64,000 nucleotides of DNA from Limanda limanda (taxonomy: Eukaryota; Chordata; Actinopteri; Pleuronectiformes; Pleuronectidae). Location: positions 24,741,748 through 24,805,747 of the forward strand of contig NC_083651.1 in the NCBI RefSeq assembly GCF_963576545.1, read 5' to 3'. Below the pieces are notes generated by a model. It did not search any database. It had not been told where the DNA came from and worked only from the letters and a program-made list of their open reading frames with translations. Each line of letters opens with the position of its first letter. Position 1 is the first letter of the stretch. A program made the position numbers and the translations under genes. This document shows, piece after piece, positions 11,846 to 25,095 of the stretch.

Positions 11846-12220
11846 CGGTAAGAACATATTGATGAATCCGAGATTCATGGGATTTGTTCCAACACACGGT
11901 TTAAGCACATATCTGTGCATATGCACTGTTTGTGAATGAGGCCCAATGATGTGCAGTTAAATGGCACGTGCATGCCCAGTGTACATGAGTGTTCTTGTCA
12001 TAGGCCTTTTCAGGTGTGTTACTATGGAGGTGGATAAAAACGGATGCACTCATATGGGTAAAGCTTGTTGAAAAAGTAGTAGTATGGATGTAGCAGTTAA
12101 AACAGAGATCACCTAGGCCACAGTGTAAAACATCTTGTCTTTTGATAACAACATAAATCCTACTGGAGAAGCCTCAAACTAGTTTTGGAACTTCTTGCTG
12201 AGAATGAGAACTGTGAATTG

Positions 12221-12252
12221 CACCCCCCCCCCTCCCCCACACACACACACAG
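12221..12252 (+). repeat. C run with (CA)n
   Basis: Low-complexity C-rich run followed by a short CA repeat. Confidence 0.85.
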
Positions 12253-12685
12253 ACTCTTGCAGTATAGGTAATTTTGCGAAAGCACTCTTTCACGGCCAGT
12301 ATTTTTTTTTTATTATTGTGAAAATCCACTTCTCACCATGTATCTTGATATTATGTGAGCGTGGGTGTGTTTTAGTGTAATGGCAGCCTATCCTCTTCTC
12401 TCTCTATCTCTCATTGATGCACACAACACTAGGGAGCAGACTTACTCCAGAAATGAAGAGAAGAGAGAAAGAAAGAGAGGAAGAGAGGAAAAAAGAGAGT
12501 AGAGGAGGAGGTCAGAAAAGGGCGGGGGGGGGTAGCTCATGGGCTGCAGGGTGAGGGAATGAAATAAGAGACAGACAGAAAAATAAAGCGTTAGAGATAG
12601 GAGCTGTGTGTGCAGCTTGGTATCTGGCTTTTGGAGGCACGTTGGAGAGCTAAGAGAAGGGAGATCAGAGGCACAAGACACAGAT

Positions 12686-12705
12686 CTGTGTGTGTGTGTG
12701 TGTGT

Positions 12706-12762
<57 letters not shown>
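12686..12762 (+). repeat. (GT)n microsatellite with one interruption
   Basis: GT array of about 75 bases interrupted by a TC near 12709. It produces false Thr-His and Cys-Val frames on both strands. Confidence 0.97.
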
Positions 12763-12764
<2 letters not shown>

Positions 12765-14217
12765 AACTGGGAAATGTGGTGTCAGGCTTGATTTCATTAC
12801 CGGGTCTAATCAGGTCCATATACTTTAAGTGCTGCTTTAATTTGTCTAATCTCTACAGGATATGGCCGCTGCCCTCCAGCTACATGGCTGCTTTGCCTGG
12901 ACAAGCTATTAAAGAGCACATGGACACACTGACTCTGACCTGGAAACACATAATGCTGTTCCTCTCAAATGAACAGATTCATATTTTCATCAATACTTAC
13001 ATATTATTATTTGTATTATTATTTTCCATAATTGATTTACTATAGATACTATTGAGCCCAAACCTTAAACCACACCTTATCCTACACATCTATCTGGATG
13101 TGAAAAAAACACGACAAAAGAAATTCCCTTATAATTTGCATGGAATTGTACGAACCAAAAAATAATGTTCAGATCAATAAAAAAACCACAAAAAAATTCA
13201 ATAAAAAAAAATCTAAATTGCGCATTTTACATAAAATGCTGTAAATCGAGAATGTGGACCTTTGCCTTGAAAGCAGCAACAGCTCATTGTATATGTGTGG
13301 ATGGTCTTCTGTGTCTTTATGCGATCCCAGAGCTCAGAGCTCTGTATTGCAGGACTCACTCCTTGTTCCCGTGCTCTGACCCCGTCTTTTGGTTGCTGTC
13401 ATGCTGTAGAATGAATGTGGGACCATTCACACGCCTCCCTGATGCTATTGCGTGATGAATAAGATTAACATGTTTAGTAGCTAAAGGTTTCGCACACTAC
13501 TGTGAATATGTACAGTAATATGTTATGATAATATAATTCGGTGAGAGATTGGCCTGTGGTACATGCTCTGCATCCTTGTCAAATACAATCAGAATATCTT
13601 CACTCTCCTCTGTGCTCTCAACTTTAGGCCAGTGAAACCCACTGCATTTTAAAAATAATCACTAATAAAAGCAGGAGGCAGATGTAAATGTATTACAAGT
13701 GAATTATTTTGGATATCTGATCCCATGACAACCATAATTCATTTTTTTGGTCAGATTGAACACAGATAGAACCCTGGAAATAAAATGTGACTAGCTAACC
13801 CCGACCCATTATATAGCAGAGCAGTATCTTAAAATGAGGTGTCTTGTTCAATTCCTGCTAGTGAAGATTTTTTGTCTTTAACATTTACATATATGGTTCG
13901 GAATTAATTTTCCTCCTGATTCAACAGATTTGTATATAGTGATATTTTTCTGTCTGCATTCTTAGGACCAGCTTTTCTCATTATTTTCACTTTGAAGACC
14001 ACAATTTAGTCTACACAAATATAACCCACATCTGTGCGTGTCTTTGCATGCCCTGTGCTCCACTTACCAGCCTCTAGTCATGTTGTTACTTTCACCCTGC
14101 CTCCTTCTGTCTTGTCAGAGTTGTCAGCAGCACCTCTGGTAAAAGCTAATCCTCATGTTCTCACTTGCACATAACATCAAGCATTTATGGGCACTGCTGT
14201 CAGAGGATATGACAATG
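12763..14217. other. Noncoding stretch
   Basis: No gene or recognised repeat. A 145-codon frame runs out of the microsatellite and has no recognisable domain. Confidence 0.5.
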
Positions 14218-14256
14218 CGTGTGTGTGTGTGTGGGGGTGGGTGGGTGTGTGTGTGC
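14218..14256 (+). repeat. Imperfect GT/GGGT microsatellite
   Basis: (GT)n passing into GGGTGGGTGGGTGT. The four G tracts could form a G-quadruplex. Confidence 0.85.
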
Positions 14257-15088
14257 AGTGCATCATTTGGCATAGATAGATCACACATTTAAGCATCGCT
14301 CTTCTTTTCAACATGTTTGTTTTCCACTTTACACATTTGTGTTTTTGAAGTAGTTATCCTTTGTGAAATAAAAATGCTATGTACATTCTAATTTTGAAGA
14401 ATGATACATTGGCACACCAAGCTTTTTTTTATCTTTAAACCAAAGATTTGAGGCACACTGAGTTCACAAATGTACTACACTATCCACTTTGAAATCACAA
14501 GGTCCCAGCTTAACCTTGCTTGAGATAAAAATGGATCTCCGCTTTAGGGAGTAAACAAAAACAGAGGCTTGCATCTCAAACCTCTTAGCAACCACATCAG
14601 ACACTTTAACCCTCGTCATGTAAATTCGTTAGACAAATGGCTCTGCACAAAATTGCACTAAACGTTTATCACAACTATTCGGAATCAAAAAAATCTTTAT
14701 TGATGCCTGCAGTGAAATCACTTTGTTCAAGTTGCTCACCACATAATTAAGAGAAGCATCAAACAACTAAAAGAAAAAAGGTCTAGAGGGGTGAGTCTGG
14801 AATGTCATGGCAACAGAATGGATGATATCACACTTGTTAACCGGGTTAGTAGAGATGGAGGGGTGTCAACAACAACGACTAAAGGCATGTGAACTCTGTA
14901 GGTAAAGCTCTTCAGCTTAGAGTTCAGTGAATCATGAGCTGGCACACCAGACCCAGCTCTAAGCCATGGGATAAATTTGATTGCTGTGTCTATGAGAAGG
15001 AGGATGGGCGATGCTCCTCACAGCCCCTCTGTGATCCCCATTCCAATCCACCTTGCCATCTAGCGGATGGAGGTCCCCTACGAAAAAC

Positions 15089-15424
15089 TCAGTGAGGTGG
15101 CATACAGCTTGTTATATGTCCAGTGGGAGTGACAAAAGCCTCAGTCAGCCAAGGCTGCATATGGGTAGCATATGGGTCATACTGCTCCATCATCAATTTG
15201 GAGTGTGACAAGAACGATGCCATCAAGGATGCAGTCAGGGTCTCCTCACCCCCCTTGATGCTCTTGTGGCATGCCAGACAGCCATCACCTCTGTCTGAGA
15301 GAAATAAAGCCCCTGTGTTTGACCACTGGTATGCCACCATCGCTCCAGTGGTGCTGCTGGCTACCAACATGACCTTCCTGGCAACATGGCTAGCCTGAAA
15401 AGCTAAAGCCATCGGAGCAGACAT
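15089..15424 (-). other. Unrecognised 111-codon open frame
   Basis: An open frame with less skewed composition than its surroundings, containing MLVASSTTGAMVAYQ and GDGCLACHKS. A 91-codon frame is open on the other strand over the same bases. It has no start context, splice sites or domain that I can support. It may be a decayed retroelement gag piece or chance. Low confidence that it is anything. Confidence 0.2.
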
Positions 15425-16439
15425 GCTTGGAACTGGTGTCTAATAAGACTGTGCTCTGGTTGGCACTTACTCCAGCTAAGAGTGCTCATAATCACTGTGT
15501 TCAGGGCTGTCGTGGAGCCGTGTCCTAACCCGTCAGTCCAAGGGCACGTTTTCTTCCCTCAGGTTGAGTAATCCTTATGTATACTATTGTTTCAATACAC
15601 GTATGGGGAGCTTTAATCAACAGTAGATCAACATACAAGTGAATGCCTAAATGAAGTGGAAGAAGAATCATTTCATCAACACTAAAAGTTCCTTCTTTTC
15701 TCCTCTGCTTATCATTAAATATTTTATTGGCACGGAAAGAAAGTTTGATGCTCTGTTTAAAAAAGTCGTCCAATTCCGGTATTGCAGGCATTGTTGTGAG
15801 CAGCAAAACTGATGTAATCTATTGAATCATTTTGAGAGGAGACTTTGGATGAGTCGTAGGATGGGATGTAATTTGCCATGGTTGAATCATCCATCAGCAT
15901 GATAACATCGCTGTCAATCTGTACAGAGGAAAGGAAAAGGAAAAAGACAAAACATTTTCTCCAAAGAGTAGGGTCGGTTGTAAAATACTGATCTAAATTT
16001 GCAGGGAAAGCTTTGTGTGCAGGAAACATAAAAAAAAAACATGAAACAATTCGTAACTTTTCAATAATATCATCCTGTGCTGGTTAAAAAAGCAGTGGAG
16101 TATATTAATGTGGCCTTCTAAATTCATGTGCTTTTCAAAGGAGGAAAGGCCTTAGTGTTACCCAAACTGAAACCCAAGGCTACGTGACCACGCCTCTGAC
16201 ATTGAGAGTAGTCAAACATTTTAAATACAATAAAACTTTAACACATGGTTCAAACAATAAACTGACTATTACAAGTACAATTCCTGTGAATGTATTAAGA
16301 TAAACCAGAATTTCCTAAGGCTTGTCAAACTCATTTCCATTGCTTAAAAGTATTTGTTTATGTCCATTTCCTTTTGCTGAATCCAACTATTCCTTCTGCT
16401 GAAACATCTTAATTTACTCATGGGGATGATTTGAGTTTG

Positions 16440-16622
16440 ATCTAGTCTACTCAGTGTGAGGGGATTTTACTCTTATCTTATCTTAAAGGTTTTTAGTAGT
16501 TTTTTCTTACTCTTGTTGAGGGTTAAGGACAGAGGATGTCACACCATGTTAAAGCCCTATGAGACAATTGTGATTTGTGAATGTGGGCTATACAAATAAA
16601 ACTTGATTGATTGATTGATTGA
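16440..16622 (+). mobile_element. LINE 3' tail ending in (TTGA)n
   Basis: Contains the fish LINE 3'-UTR wording TTGAGGGTTAAGGACAGAGG, GTTAAAGCCCTATGAGACAA and TGTGATTTGTGAATGTGGGC, then ends in ATAAAACTTGATTGATTGA. The TTGA microsatellite tail is where target-primed reverse transcription would start. The same tail, shorter, occurs at 46375-46445. I take it as a 5'-truncated non-LTR retrotransposon of the L2/Rex1 kind; the exact family is not fixed. Confidence 0.7.
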
Positions 16623-19600
16623 TCTTTCTCAGACACCGGTTACATTGAGTTCACTCTAACTGAAATTAAGGTGAAATTACTTGGAGTGTATCTGTGACAT
16701 TGCTTCTGCTCTGGTCAACACCAATAACCTAATGCTTTCTGAGGATTTGCAGCATAATGTCTGTGATTCCAATATTGTCCGTGCTTTTCCCAATAGTTCT
16801 ATTCTGGACTCTGGAATGATACCCGATCCTTTTTTATAAGAGGACAAAGTAAATAGGTATCCAACTGTTGAAAGCATGTATTGAAGGGTATGGCCCCTGT
16901 TTCAGCTGGTTTTTGCAAAATATGACATAGAGAAAGACAGGGTCTGGTCTGTCTACTATCCTTTTGGAATACCAAATGAATAATATTCATTATTTACTTG
17001 AGCAGTATGTTATGTTATTTTTCTCCCCATGTTGCTGTTTTACCCTGACATATATGTCTACGATATGAAACCGGACAGAGCAGAGCTATCGTTGGATGGG
17101 ACCATCATGTCACTAACAGTGCAGCCTCTCCACTGGGACTTGATTCCGACAGTCTGACACTAAAACCATGTTTCACTGGTGACAACGAACCACATGACTT
17201 TACCTCTTGGGCTACTTTCAGTGATGACCTCACAGGGGCTACATACTGTGGCCTGAAGGAGTTAGCATACTGTGGTGTTAGATATTGCTCTTGAATATTC
17301 TAAATTAGTCTCAATTAACTCACTACCTTTAACATTGGCCCTAACAGTATATCTGTTTATGTCCTGCTGCCATTACATCTTAGAACTAAAGCACGCCACA
17401 TTTAGAGATAGTACAGCAACAATTTAACAAAAACAACCATATATTATCAATGTTTCACACACTGACCTGTATCTTTTCTGAATAATTGAACATGGCTCAA
17501 GCAGCACCTAATCATTTATTATATAGTATTAATGGCTCACAGTACTGAGTGCACATGGAAGGGATCATGATGATGCAGTAGAAAGCTGTTTGGTTTTAAA
17601 AACACACTATACACTTCATACTCAGCACAAACACACACTGCTGGAAAGTTGTTGGTGAAAATAGAGGAGCGTTTAGTAAATGCTGTAATGTAGCAGAGAT
17701 GGTGAGGCGCTGGAGGGGTATAGAATGAAGGAAATTCACTCCAATGTACATCAGGATCAGAGTCCTGCACAGGTCCAACTTTGGAACCACACACTCTAAA
17801 GGCTCAGAACCAGGACAATACAGTTACCTGTAATGAGTCCCCTGACCTGAATCATACCTTTTATGCAATTGAACACATTAGTTAGTAGCCCATCACGTCC
17901 ATTTAAGCAGGGCTAGCATGATGCCTGTTGATAAGTGTAATGTCATTCTGACTCAGCTTTCACTTGTTGATGTAATGCAAAGTGAATCAAAGATCACCAA
18001 TTTAACTGTAGTCATCTGTCCACATATTCACAGTGGTTGTCACATTGTAATTAGTTGGCTGCAGTCTCATTTCAGAAATTGTAAGTACATGAGATTTAGG
18101 AATTCACAATAAAAGAAAACGCTGTCAACTAGGCTTGGTAAATTAGCCTGCCAAAGATTCAGAAGCTTCATCTGGTCTATATCTCTGGCCTACAATACGA
18201 CCATGGTGTCTTTTGGGGTCCTATCCAAAGACATTCCATGTAAGGGTCTTCTTTTTGCCGGATATTTTCTCATACAAATTTGCACTTAATTTATGACCTG
18301 GGGATCAAAAATAATTTTCTTGTCATTCTCTGTCCATTACAGGTTCTGAAATAAATGTGTTGTGAAATACACAGAAGTAAATGGACAATGTCTCCAGGAT
18401 AACTTTACAACTGTAAAAGGTCAATCATGAGAACTTTAATACCACCACTTTAATGGTAAATCAAAGGAATTGTTAAATAAAATGGCCCCACAGAGACAAC
18501 AGAACGATTTACTATCCAACACCTTCATCCATTATCTAGTAATAATTACTCCTTCTTTATAATTCATAGTAGAGAAATAATGATAATTTGAGTGTAACAT
18601 TTGCTGCTGAGGAGGATGTGGGTTACCTGCAGAAACATTAAATGCTGCAGATAAACAGAGTATTTATGAAGCTGAGTGTTCCCTAAGGCACATCATTATG
18701 AGAGTTTATTTGTTTGGCTTTGCTGATGATCTAAGGCCAGTGATACTCTCTGGCAAAGCCCAGGACATTAGAGAATAATTATAGTCGAAGTAATGTATGC
18801 CAGTGTTAACTTCATAAGCCAAGGCTAGTGGAGCACATTTACCCTCTGATTTGTTGTAACTGAATGAGTTATAATTTCAGCATAGTAATGTATGTATTTG
18901 TTCTGTTAATTGTCTACTTCTGCTTACCAACAAACAGCTAGAGCTCACGTAACAGTTCTGCTTTTATTAGAGAGCAGACATCACAAACTGGATAGTCAGG
19001 ATTTAAGTTTCAGCCTTACCTCGGGATTAGCTGTAGTGAGAGCTCTGATGAGAGTGAAGATCAAATGTATTTCACGTTACAGTAAGTCAAAGCATATGAA
19101 GTATGACAGCAGTTATACAGAAGATCTAGATAGCTGCATTGTTCAAAATAAAATGGTCATCGTTTGTAAACAAAATTATCATTAACAAATAATAAACATA
19201 ATTTATACATAATGATTTAAATAATGACTTTCAACTGTTACTAGCAGATGTGTGTCACCACATATTGAATACCAATCAATTTCATATATCTGTAATCTAA
19301 AGTATGATCCAGTTGAAAGGGTTTCCTCTAAATGCCGTCATTTTTCTTGACAGGATAGCCTGCCTGTTGCACTGGTGTGAACAGGGAGCGAGGAAAGCAT
19401 GGTCTTGTTTGACACCAGAAAAATTAAATTCTAATGAGCACAAAAAGTCTTCCCTGAACTAAATTCATGATCCTGATGTCCTTTTCCCCTCCAGTGACAA
19501 AACCATGATGAATGATTGTACTTGCAACGCAGTGAACATGAATTTAAAGAACGGAGCTGATCACTTGCAACATTGACATAGAACAGAGTTTGACAAACAA

Positions 19601-20400
19601 TGGTGGTAAAGTAATTATTTACCACAGCGTATTTTAACCACACATAATAAATTAGCGACTCAGCAGGCTATTTGCAGACCAATGATTCTCTTAAATGTCA
19701 GGCAGACAAATGTATTATCATTAAAAAAACTCTAAATATCAACCATGAAGATATCATGCGGTCAACAAAGGCATTCAGCACACTCTGCTGTTTTTTTCTC
19801 TTTTCTTTGTGTGGTATGTGTGTGGGTCGATTCATTTCACAAGTGTCAGTCTGTCCTTTTCCCTCCACTCAGTGAAAACCCTCTAGGGTGAGCTGCAACC
19901 TTGAGCCACTTTGGAGAGTTGAAGACTTTGTCTATCACCTTCAAACTCCAACTCCCACCACAAATATGGGGCTCTGGCTGCCCTTACTCCTCCTTACTGT
20001 GTGAAGGCCTAAGGGATGGAATAACAAGCATGGGAGTTGTTAGTAGGTAGGCTGATGTATTTGTAAGTTGTCTGTGAGGGTGTTCAGGTCACACCGAGCA
20101 CTGCTTGTATTGATCACTATCTGTAGTTTCTCTTAAAACGTAACTTTATTCAGTCTCAAATCTGATGGAAACGTCCTGTTCTGCTACTCACTGTGTGGTA
20201 TTTAAATTTGTTTAAACTTTGCAACATTCCCTTTGCAAGTGGATATTCCGTTGGTGACTTGTTAGCTTAGCTCCCAGACAAACTCACCAGCTTACCCTTC
20301 TAGTTATCAGCAGCTCACGTTACCTTGTTAATTGTATTACAATTGATTGTTTTCACTCTGCTATGGACATGGATTGTTTGCAAGAACGGCACTCGCCGAA
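16623..20400. other. Noncoding stretch with a possible conserved block
   Basis: No gene recognised. The block 18590-18870 (around GAATAATTATAGTCGAAGTAA) is complex sequence with several AT-rich cores and no repeat signature, and could be a conserved regulatory element. This is a guess from composition only. Confidence 0.3.
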
Positions 20401-20995
20401 CATTACCTGAGATGTGATGGGAACTCCAAATACTGTTAGCCACAGGGTTAATACTCTGCATTAGGACCAGCATCAGCAGATGGTCCGTCCCTGTTTGCCA
20501 GCACGAAGAAGGCATGCAAAAGCAAGCGATTGGGTGTGTGGCCTTGTGTGTAGTCACCCGTCCCAACTGCATCCCAGCTTTTGACCTTCACCAGCCCCAT
20601 GAGTAGTACTCCCCACCTATCTGTTTTTCCTCCACCTCCACTGACAGGGTTAGACATTGTAGTAGGGGACTCTGCGATGTTAGATTAGCATCGTCAGCCA
20701 CTGTTTATTGTCTACCTGGGACCAAAGACTCCGACATTGATGCTAATCATAGAGCATTGTATAGAGAAACATGGAACCCAGGCAGGTAAAGTCTTTTACT
20801 AGCTTTGCAAACACTGTAATCCATGTCAGCATCAGTTATAATTAGAATACTGCAGTATATAAAACGCAAAAGAATGCCCTGTCAGGATGCTTGCTAGTCA
20901 GCACTGTATCGTCTCTACCAATGCAGTGTATTATAAGATGTTCAGTAGGCTCAGGTATATCAAGTCAAGTGTCATGAGGGACTCAGCATTCTGCA
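20400..20995 (+). pseudogene. Degenerate LINE ORF1-like fragment
   Basis: Reading across stops and frameshifts gives blocks like LTPSADGPSLLASTKKACKS and, near 20655-20680, IVVGDSAML. Fish L2-type LINE ORF1 proteins often contain an SGNH esterase-like domain that begins with a V-V-G-D-S block, so this is probably such a remnant. The later part is unreadable. It fits with LINE pieces downstream, but whether they come from one insertion is not clear. Confidence 0.4.
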
Positions 20996-21012
20996 GGTCC
21001 CAGTAAGATCAG

Positions 21013-21760
21013 TTAAAGGGCCCATATTGTGTAAAATACATTTTCTTTTACTATCTGTAATAAGTTGAAGAGGGTCAGTAGGGACCCTCAAAGTAGGAAA
21101 ATAGTCACTCTGCAGACTTTTTCACTCAGTCCATTCGAAGAAGTATGTTATTTAAATGTCGCGTTTAGTACTTCCTCTCCTTATGAGTCATACGGGATCA
21201 CACTTGTCTTTCAGCCCCAACCAGCCAGTAGCCTACCAGTCCAGCCTCCGAACCCACCACCCCCGCTCCCTACCATCACCACCACCCCTCTTCCCCTCCA
21301 CCCTGAACGCAACATCAAGTAGACATGTTGCTGCTCTAGTAGCTTGTTAGCTACCACAGGCTAACCATAACAAATAACACTGCTGCAGCGTGGAGGGATG
21401 CAAGGAAGAGAATGTGTCCGTGGACCTTCCTCATAAGAACCGACTTCCCGTGTCGGGGTGTTCGGCTCATTTCACCACAGACTCTCAACCTGCAGCAACT
21501 CATCAAGGATACAGCTGTTCCACACTGCTCACTACAAGCCCTACACGCAGCAGTACGGAGTAACGTAGACGAGTTTCAGTAGAAAAACTGAAACTCTGTA
21601 TTGAAACTCCTACATTGGCAGACTGTACTGCTAAAACTTGAACAGACATAAGGACATGGTTACTTAACGTTTAGAAACATCATATTGTAACCGACTGTAA
21701 ATATGTGGCTGTTCTTCTATAGCTGTATCCAAACATAACAACGTGACTTTCAGCTGTGTT
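21013..21760 (+). mobile_element. Possible MITE starting TTAAAGGGCCCATATTGTG
   Basis: The first 30 bases match the end wording of a common fish MITE with a TTAA target site. I could not find a clean inverted copy at the right end, so it may be truncated or wrong. It sits directly after the ORF1-like LINE fragment and could have inserted into it. Confidence 0.35.
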
Positions 21761-21899
21761 TCCCAGAGTGAATGCGCAAGAATGAGACCGGTGATTGGTC
21801 CGGTTGCGTGTTACTCAAAGTGCAGTCAGCCAAATAGAAGAGGGGCTCAAGAGGCAGGTAAAAATTTGGATTTATAAATATCACTTCATTAAACAGTTT

Positions 21900-22755
21900 G
21901 TCACCATCAGAGGCTTCAGTTCCACTCCAGCTCCTGTCAACCAAGGCGTGCCACAAGTCACAGTGCTTGGCCCCCTTCTTTTTACCACGCACATGCTCCC
22001 ACTTCATACGTCGTATCATCCATCAACATGGTCTCAACTTCCATCATATGCTGAAGACACTCAGCTCTATTAGCATTTATTCTGTCTGCTCAGTCCCTCC
22101 CAATCTGTCACTAGTCAACTGCCTGCATGATTTAAAACTCTGGATGTCATATTACCTTCCTAAACTTGATAATAACAACCTCAAACTCATAGTTGTGGAC
22201 CCTCAGGCTCTGCTCCGGAAGGTTGGAGAACTGCTCCCTGTCGTTGATAGCCGTTCCATCTGATGATCCCCAGAGGTCTGCAGCCTTGGTGTCATTCTTG
22301 ACCCCACCCGCTTTCCAATCCCACATCAAACCCATCACAAAATCTGCATTTGTCCATTTCAAAAACATGAACTGAATATAAACTCTTCCTTCTCACCTAC
22401 AATTCCCTCCATGTCCTAGCCCCAACATATCTAACCAACCTCCCCCACCCATACACTTGTTACTCAGACATAGGTTTGCTATCCATCCCCCACAGCCGTC
22501 TGTGTTGCAGCCCCCACCCTCTGGAACTGTCTCACGTGAAATCCTCAATGCTGCATCTCTGGACATCTTCAAAAAACTCTTCAAACACCACTTATTCACT
22601 GAGGCCTTTGACCTCTCTTAACCCTCCACCTTGCCATTAGTGCTGTTTATTTCTGTCCCTTTTTTGTGGGGATTATTTATTTTGACTGTTGTCCCTAGTG
22701 ACGAATGTAAAGCATCCTTGGGTCTCTTGAAAGGCACTATTTAAATTCAGTCGTT
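21900..22755 (+). pseudogene. Degenerate LINE ORF2 (RT and C-terminal part)
   Basis: Plus-strand blocks GVPQVTVLGPLLF and YAEDTQLY (about 21940-22073) are the L2/CR1-type RT motifs around the catalytic box, which is normally YADD; here the first catalytic Asp position reads Glu. Further on, LVNCLHDLKLWMS, FQSHIKPITKSAFVHFKNMN, then LFKHHLFTEAFDLS near 22600 follow the usual order towards the C terminus. The frame shifts several times. A 3' UTR-like end with TCTCTTGAAAGGCACTATTT closes it near 22750. A dead copy. Confidence 0.75.
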
Positions 22756-23420
22756 TTTTGGTTCTGTGGTCCTTTAAGTAAAGCCTGTCTGGCACTTATT
22801 GTTGTTGGCTTCGCCCATTTTGTGTGTGAACTTGCTTACTGCACGAGTCAAACTTATAATTGTATCTTGAGGGACGGCAGTTTCTGATCTGACTGCCTCT
22901 CCAATTAACATCTGTTATCTTTAATCAGCTTATCAAATGTTAAGTAATAGTAGTCTGTCGTCGTAAATTTGGTATTTATCACTTAACACGTTGCTCCAAC
23001 ACACTGTAGCTTTTCTCCTGCTCTCCATATAGAGATGGTGATTTTTTTTCTAGCCTTTTTCTCTCTTGAATTTTTCTACGCAGTGAAGTGGGGTTGTCTA
23101 AGAACCCACGACAATCCAATTCCTGTTAAAGCTTTCCCAAATAGACCAATGCTGTATTATTGTATAGTGGATCTTACAACTGTATTTCCTTCCACACAGT
23201 GGATGCCCTGCACCCAGACTGTGATATTCCTTATGTTAAATACGTTTTTTATAGTTTTTTGATAAAAAAAAATTCACAACAAAACGTGATACACACCTTA
23301 AGTTCTCTGAATAAAGTAGCGTTAACATTTAGGCTACTTTGAAGTTAATGAACTAAACCAGTAAAAAAAAATCCTGCTTTTCATGTTAATGATTTAGAAA
23401 AGTCAATATATCATGGTGCT
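22756..23420. other. Noncoding stretch
   Basis: No gene or repeat recognised. AT-rich. Confidence 0.5.
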
Positions 23421-23429
23421 TATAAAACT

Positions 23430-25095
23430 GACAATGCTGCTATATTGAATTACCTGCCACTGGCGCTGTCCCTACTAGCCTTAAAACTGCTGCTACTAAA
23501 CCTTTACTCAAAAAACCACACCATGATCCAGGATCTCTTTATAGTTATTGACCAGCATCTAACCTTTCATTCCTTTAAAGAGATTGGTCTCAGTTATCTT
23601 TTTGAGCCTTTTCTACCTGCCCTCAAGGCCTGTCACTCCAATGATAATGTACTGACGTAATGAATTATCCACTCTGTACTATGGATTCAGATTCCACTTC
23701 TGTGCTTCTCTTACTCAATATCAGTGTGGCTCTGATACATGATCGTTGTATACTCCACCTAGAGTGATTTGAAAACCATTCTCTGGCTACAGCCTTAAAC
23801 ATCTGAAATAACACAGTGTGGCCAATAATAGTACATCAATATTTTCAAACATGCCCCTCTGTCTTCCAGTCCTAATGCTTCACCTCTTGTGGCCAAATGA
23901 CAAAATGTATCTCTCTACTGAACAGATGATACTAAACTTATCAAACCAGAGACCTGATTGTCTGCTGTGACAAGTAGGTCATTGGCCTGACTCAGCATAG
24001 ACTACAATTTGATTAATTAACATTCTGTGAATATATGAAATGGTTGGAATAATGTAATAAATAAAAATAATATTAAATAAATAAACATATAATATTACTA
24101 ATATACACTAGACATGATGTGTGAAAATTAAGAACAGGGTTTCTTTTCTGGACTAAGAATAAGGTGGAGCTTATATTGAAAGTAATTGTTGGCAATATCT
24201 TTAGCTCCATTCGCTGCTGGTCGTTAAGGTGTGACTGATACGACACAACCAGGAAGACAATCTAGGTGTCATTTACAAAATTGTCAGCTTTGGCAGCCTG
24301 AGAGCTACAACATATTAGTCATGATCTAAAGTCACACCTTTGTGTCATCCAAATCTTTAAGATTTCATTTCTGGCCTAATGTGTGCTGGTATTAAAAGCC
24401 TCTGGATTGTTCAGAATGCTTCGGTTAGAATATTATCAAAATCCATAAAATGGTAAGGAATTGCTATAGTTTGCATAGTCATAGGGTCCCTTTCCATTTC
24501 ATATCAGATTATAATATGCACAATCTTTAATACAGTCACACCTGACTGATCTCATTAAGCCTTTTATCCAATATCACACCCTTTGCTCTTAAAATAAAGG
24601 GCTCCTGTCTTTCCTTTGAGTTGAAAATAAGTCAGCTGGCTGCACAGCCTTTTCCTATCATGACCCCTACCTCTGGAATAATCTCCCTGTTGTCATCAGA
24701 CTGTCTGACCCCATTGAAGCCTTTAAATCCAAACCCAAGACTTTACTTCATGCCTTTACCTTAAGGTATGAGCTTAATCTTTAATTATTTCGGACCTTTT
24801 ACCTGTTACCATTCTTCCACTCAGTCTAAGTGAATTTATTGAACTTTGTCTGTACAATACAGTCACTGTGATTTAGCTGAGAAAATCCTCTGGCCCTCTA
24901 TATCTCTCTAACCCTTGGTTTGTTCATTTTGCATCCAGATGTGCCAGATGTGTCTCTCAGCCTCCATCCCTTCCACCCATTTACTGTTGCCTGTTCTCTC
25001 TTTTCTCTTAGCCCCATTCACCCCATCAGCATGAGGTTTGCCTGTCTGTGAATCCTGGGAGAAGGACCTCTCCTCAGTTGTTCTTGGAATGAAAG
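23430..25095 (+). pseudogene. Heavily decayed LINE ORF2 and 3' UTR
   Basis: Near 23445-23590 the frames spell remnants of the block before RT (…LLLKKPHHDPGSLYSY..SNLSF in mixed frames). Around 24380-24760 come LRLFRMLRLEY-like and YLWNNLPVVIRLSDPIEAFKSK blocks, as in the C-terminal part of L2/Rex1 ORF2. The 3' end near 25030-25080 resembles the GAGGTTT...CCTCTCC 3'-UTR wording of these elements. Many stops and indels. It is older than the fragment at 26488. Confidence 0.55.

Noticed and set aside
12442..13045. 125- and 145-codon frames around 12686-12762
   Set aside because: Same microsatellite artefact on both strands.
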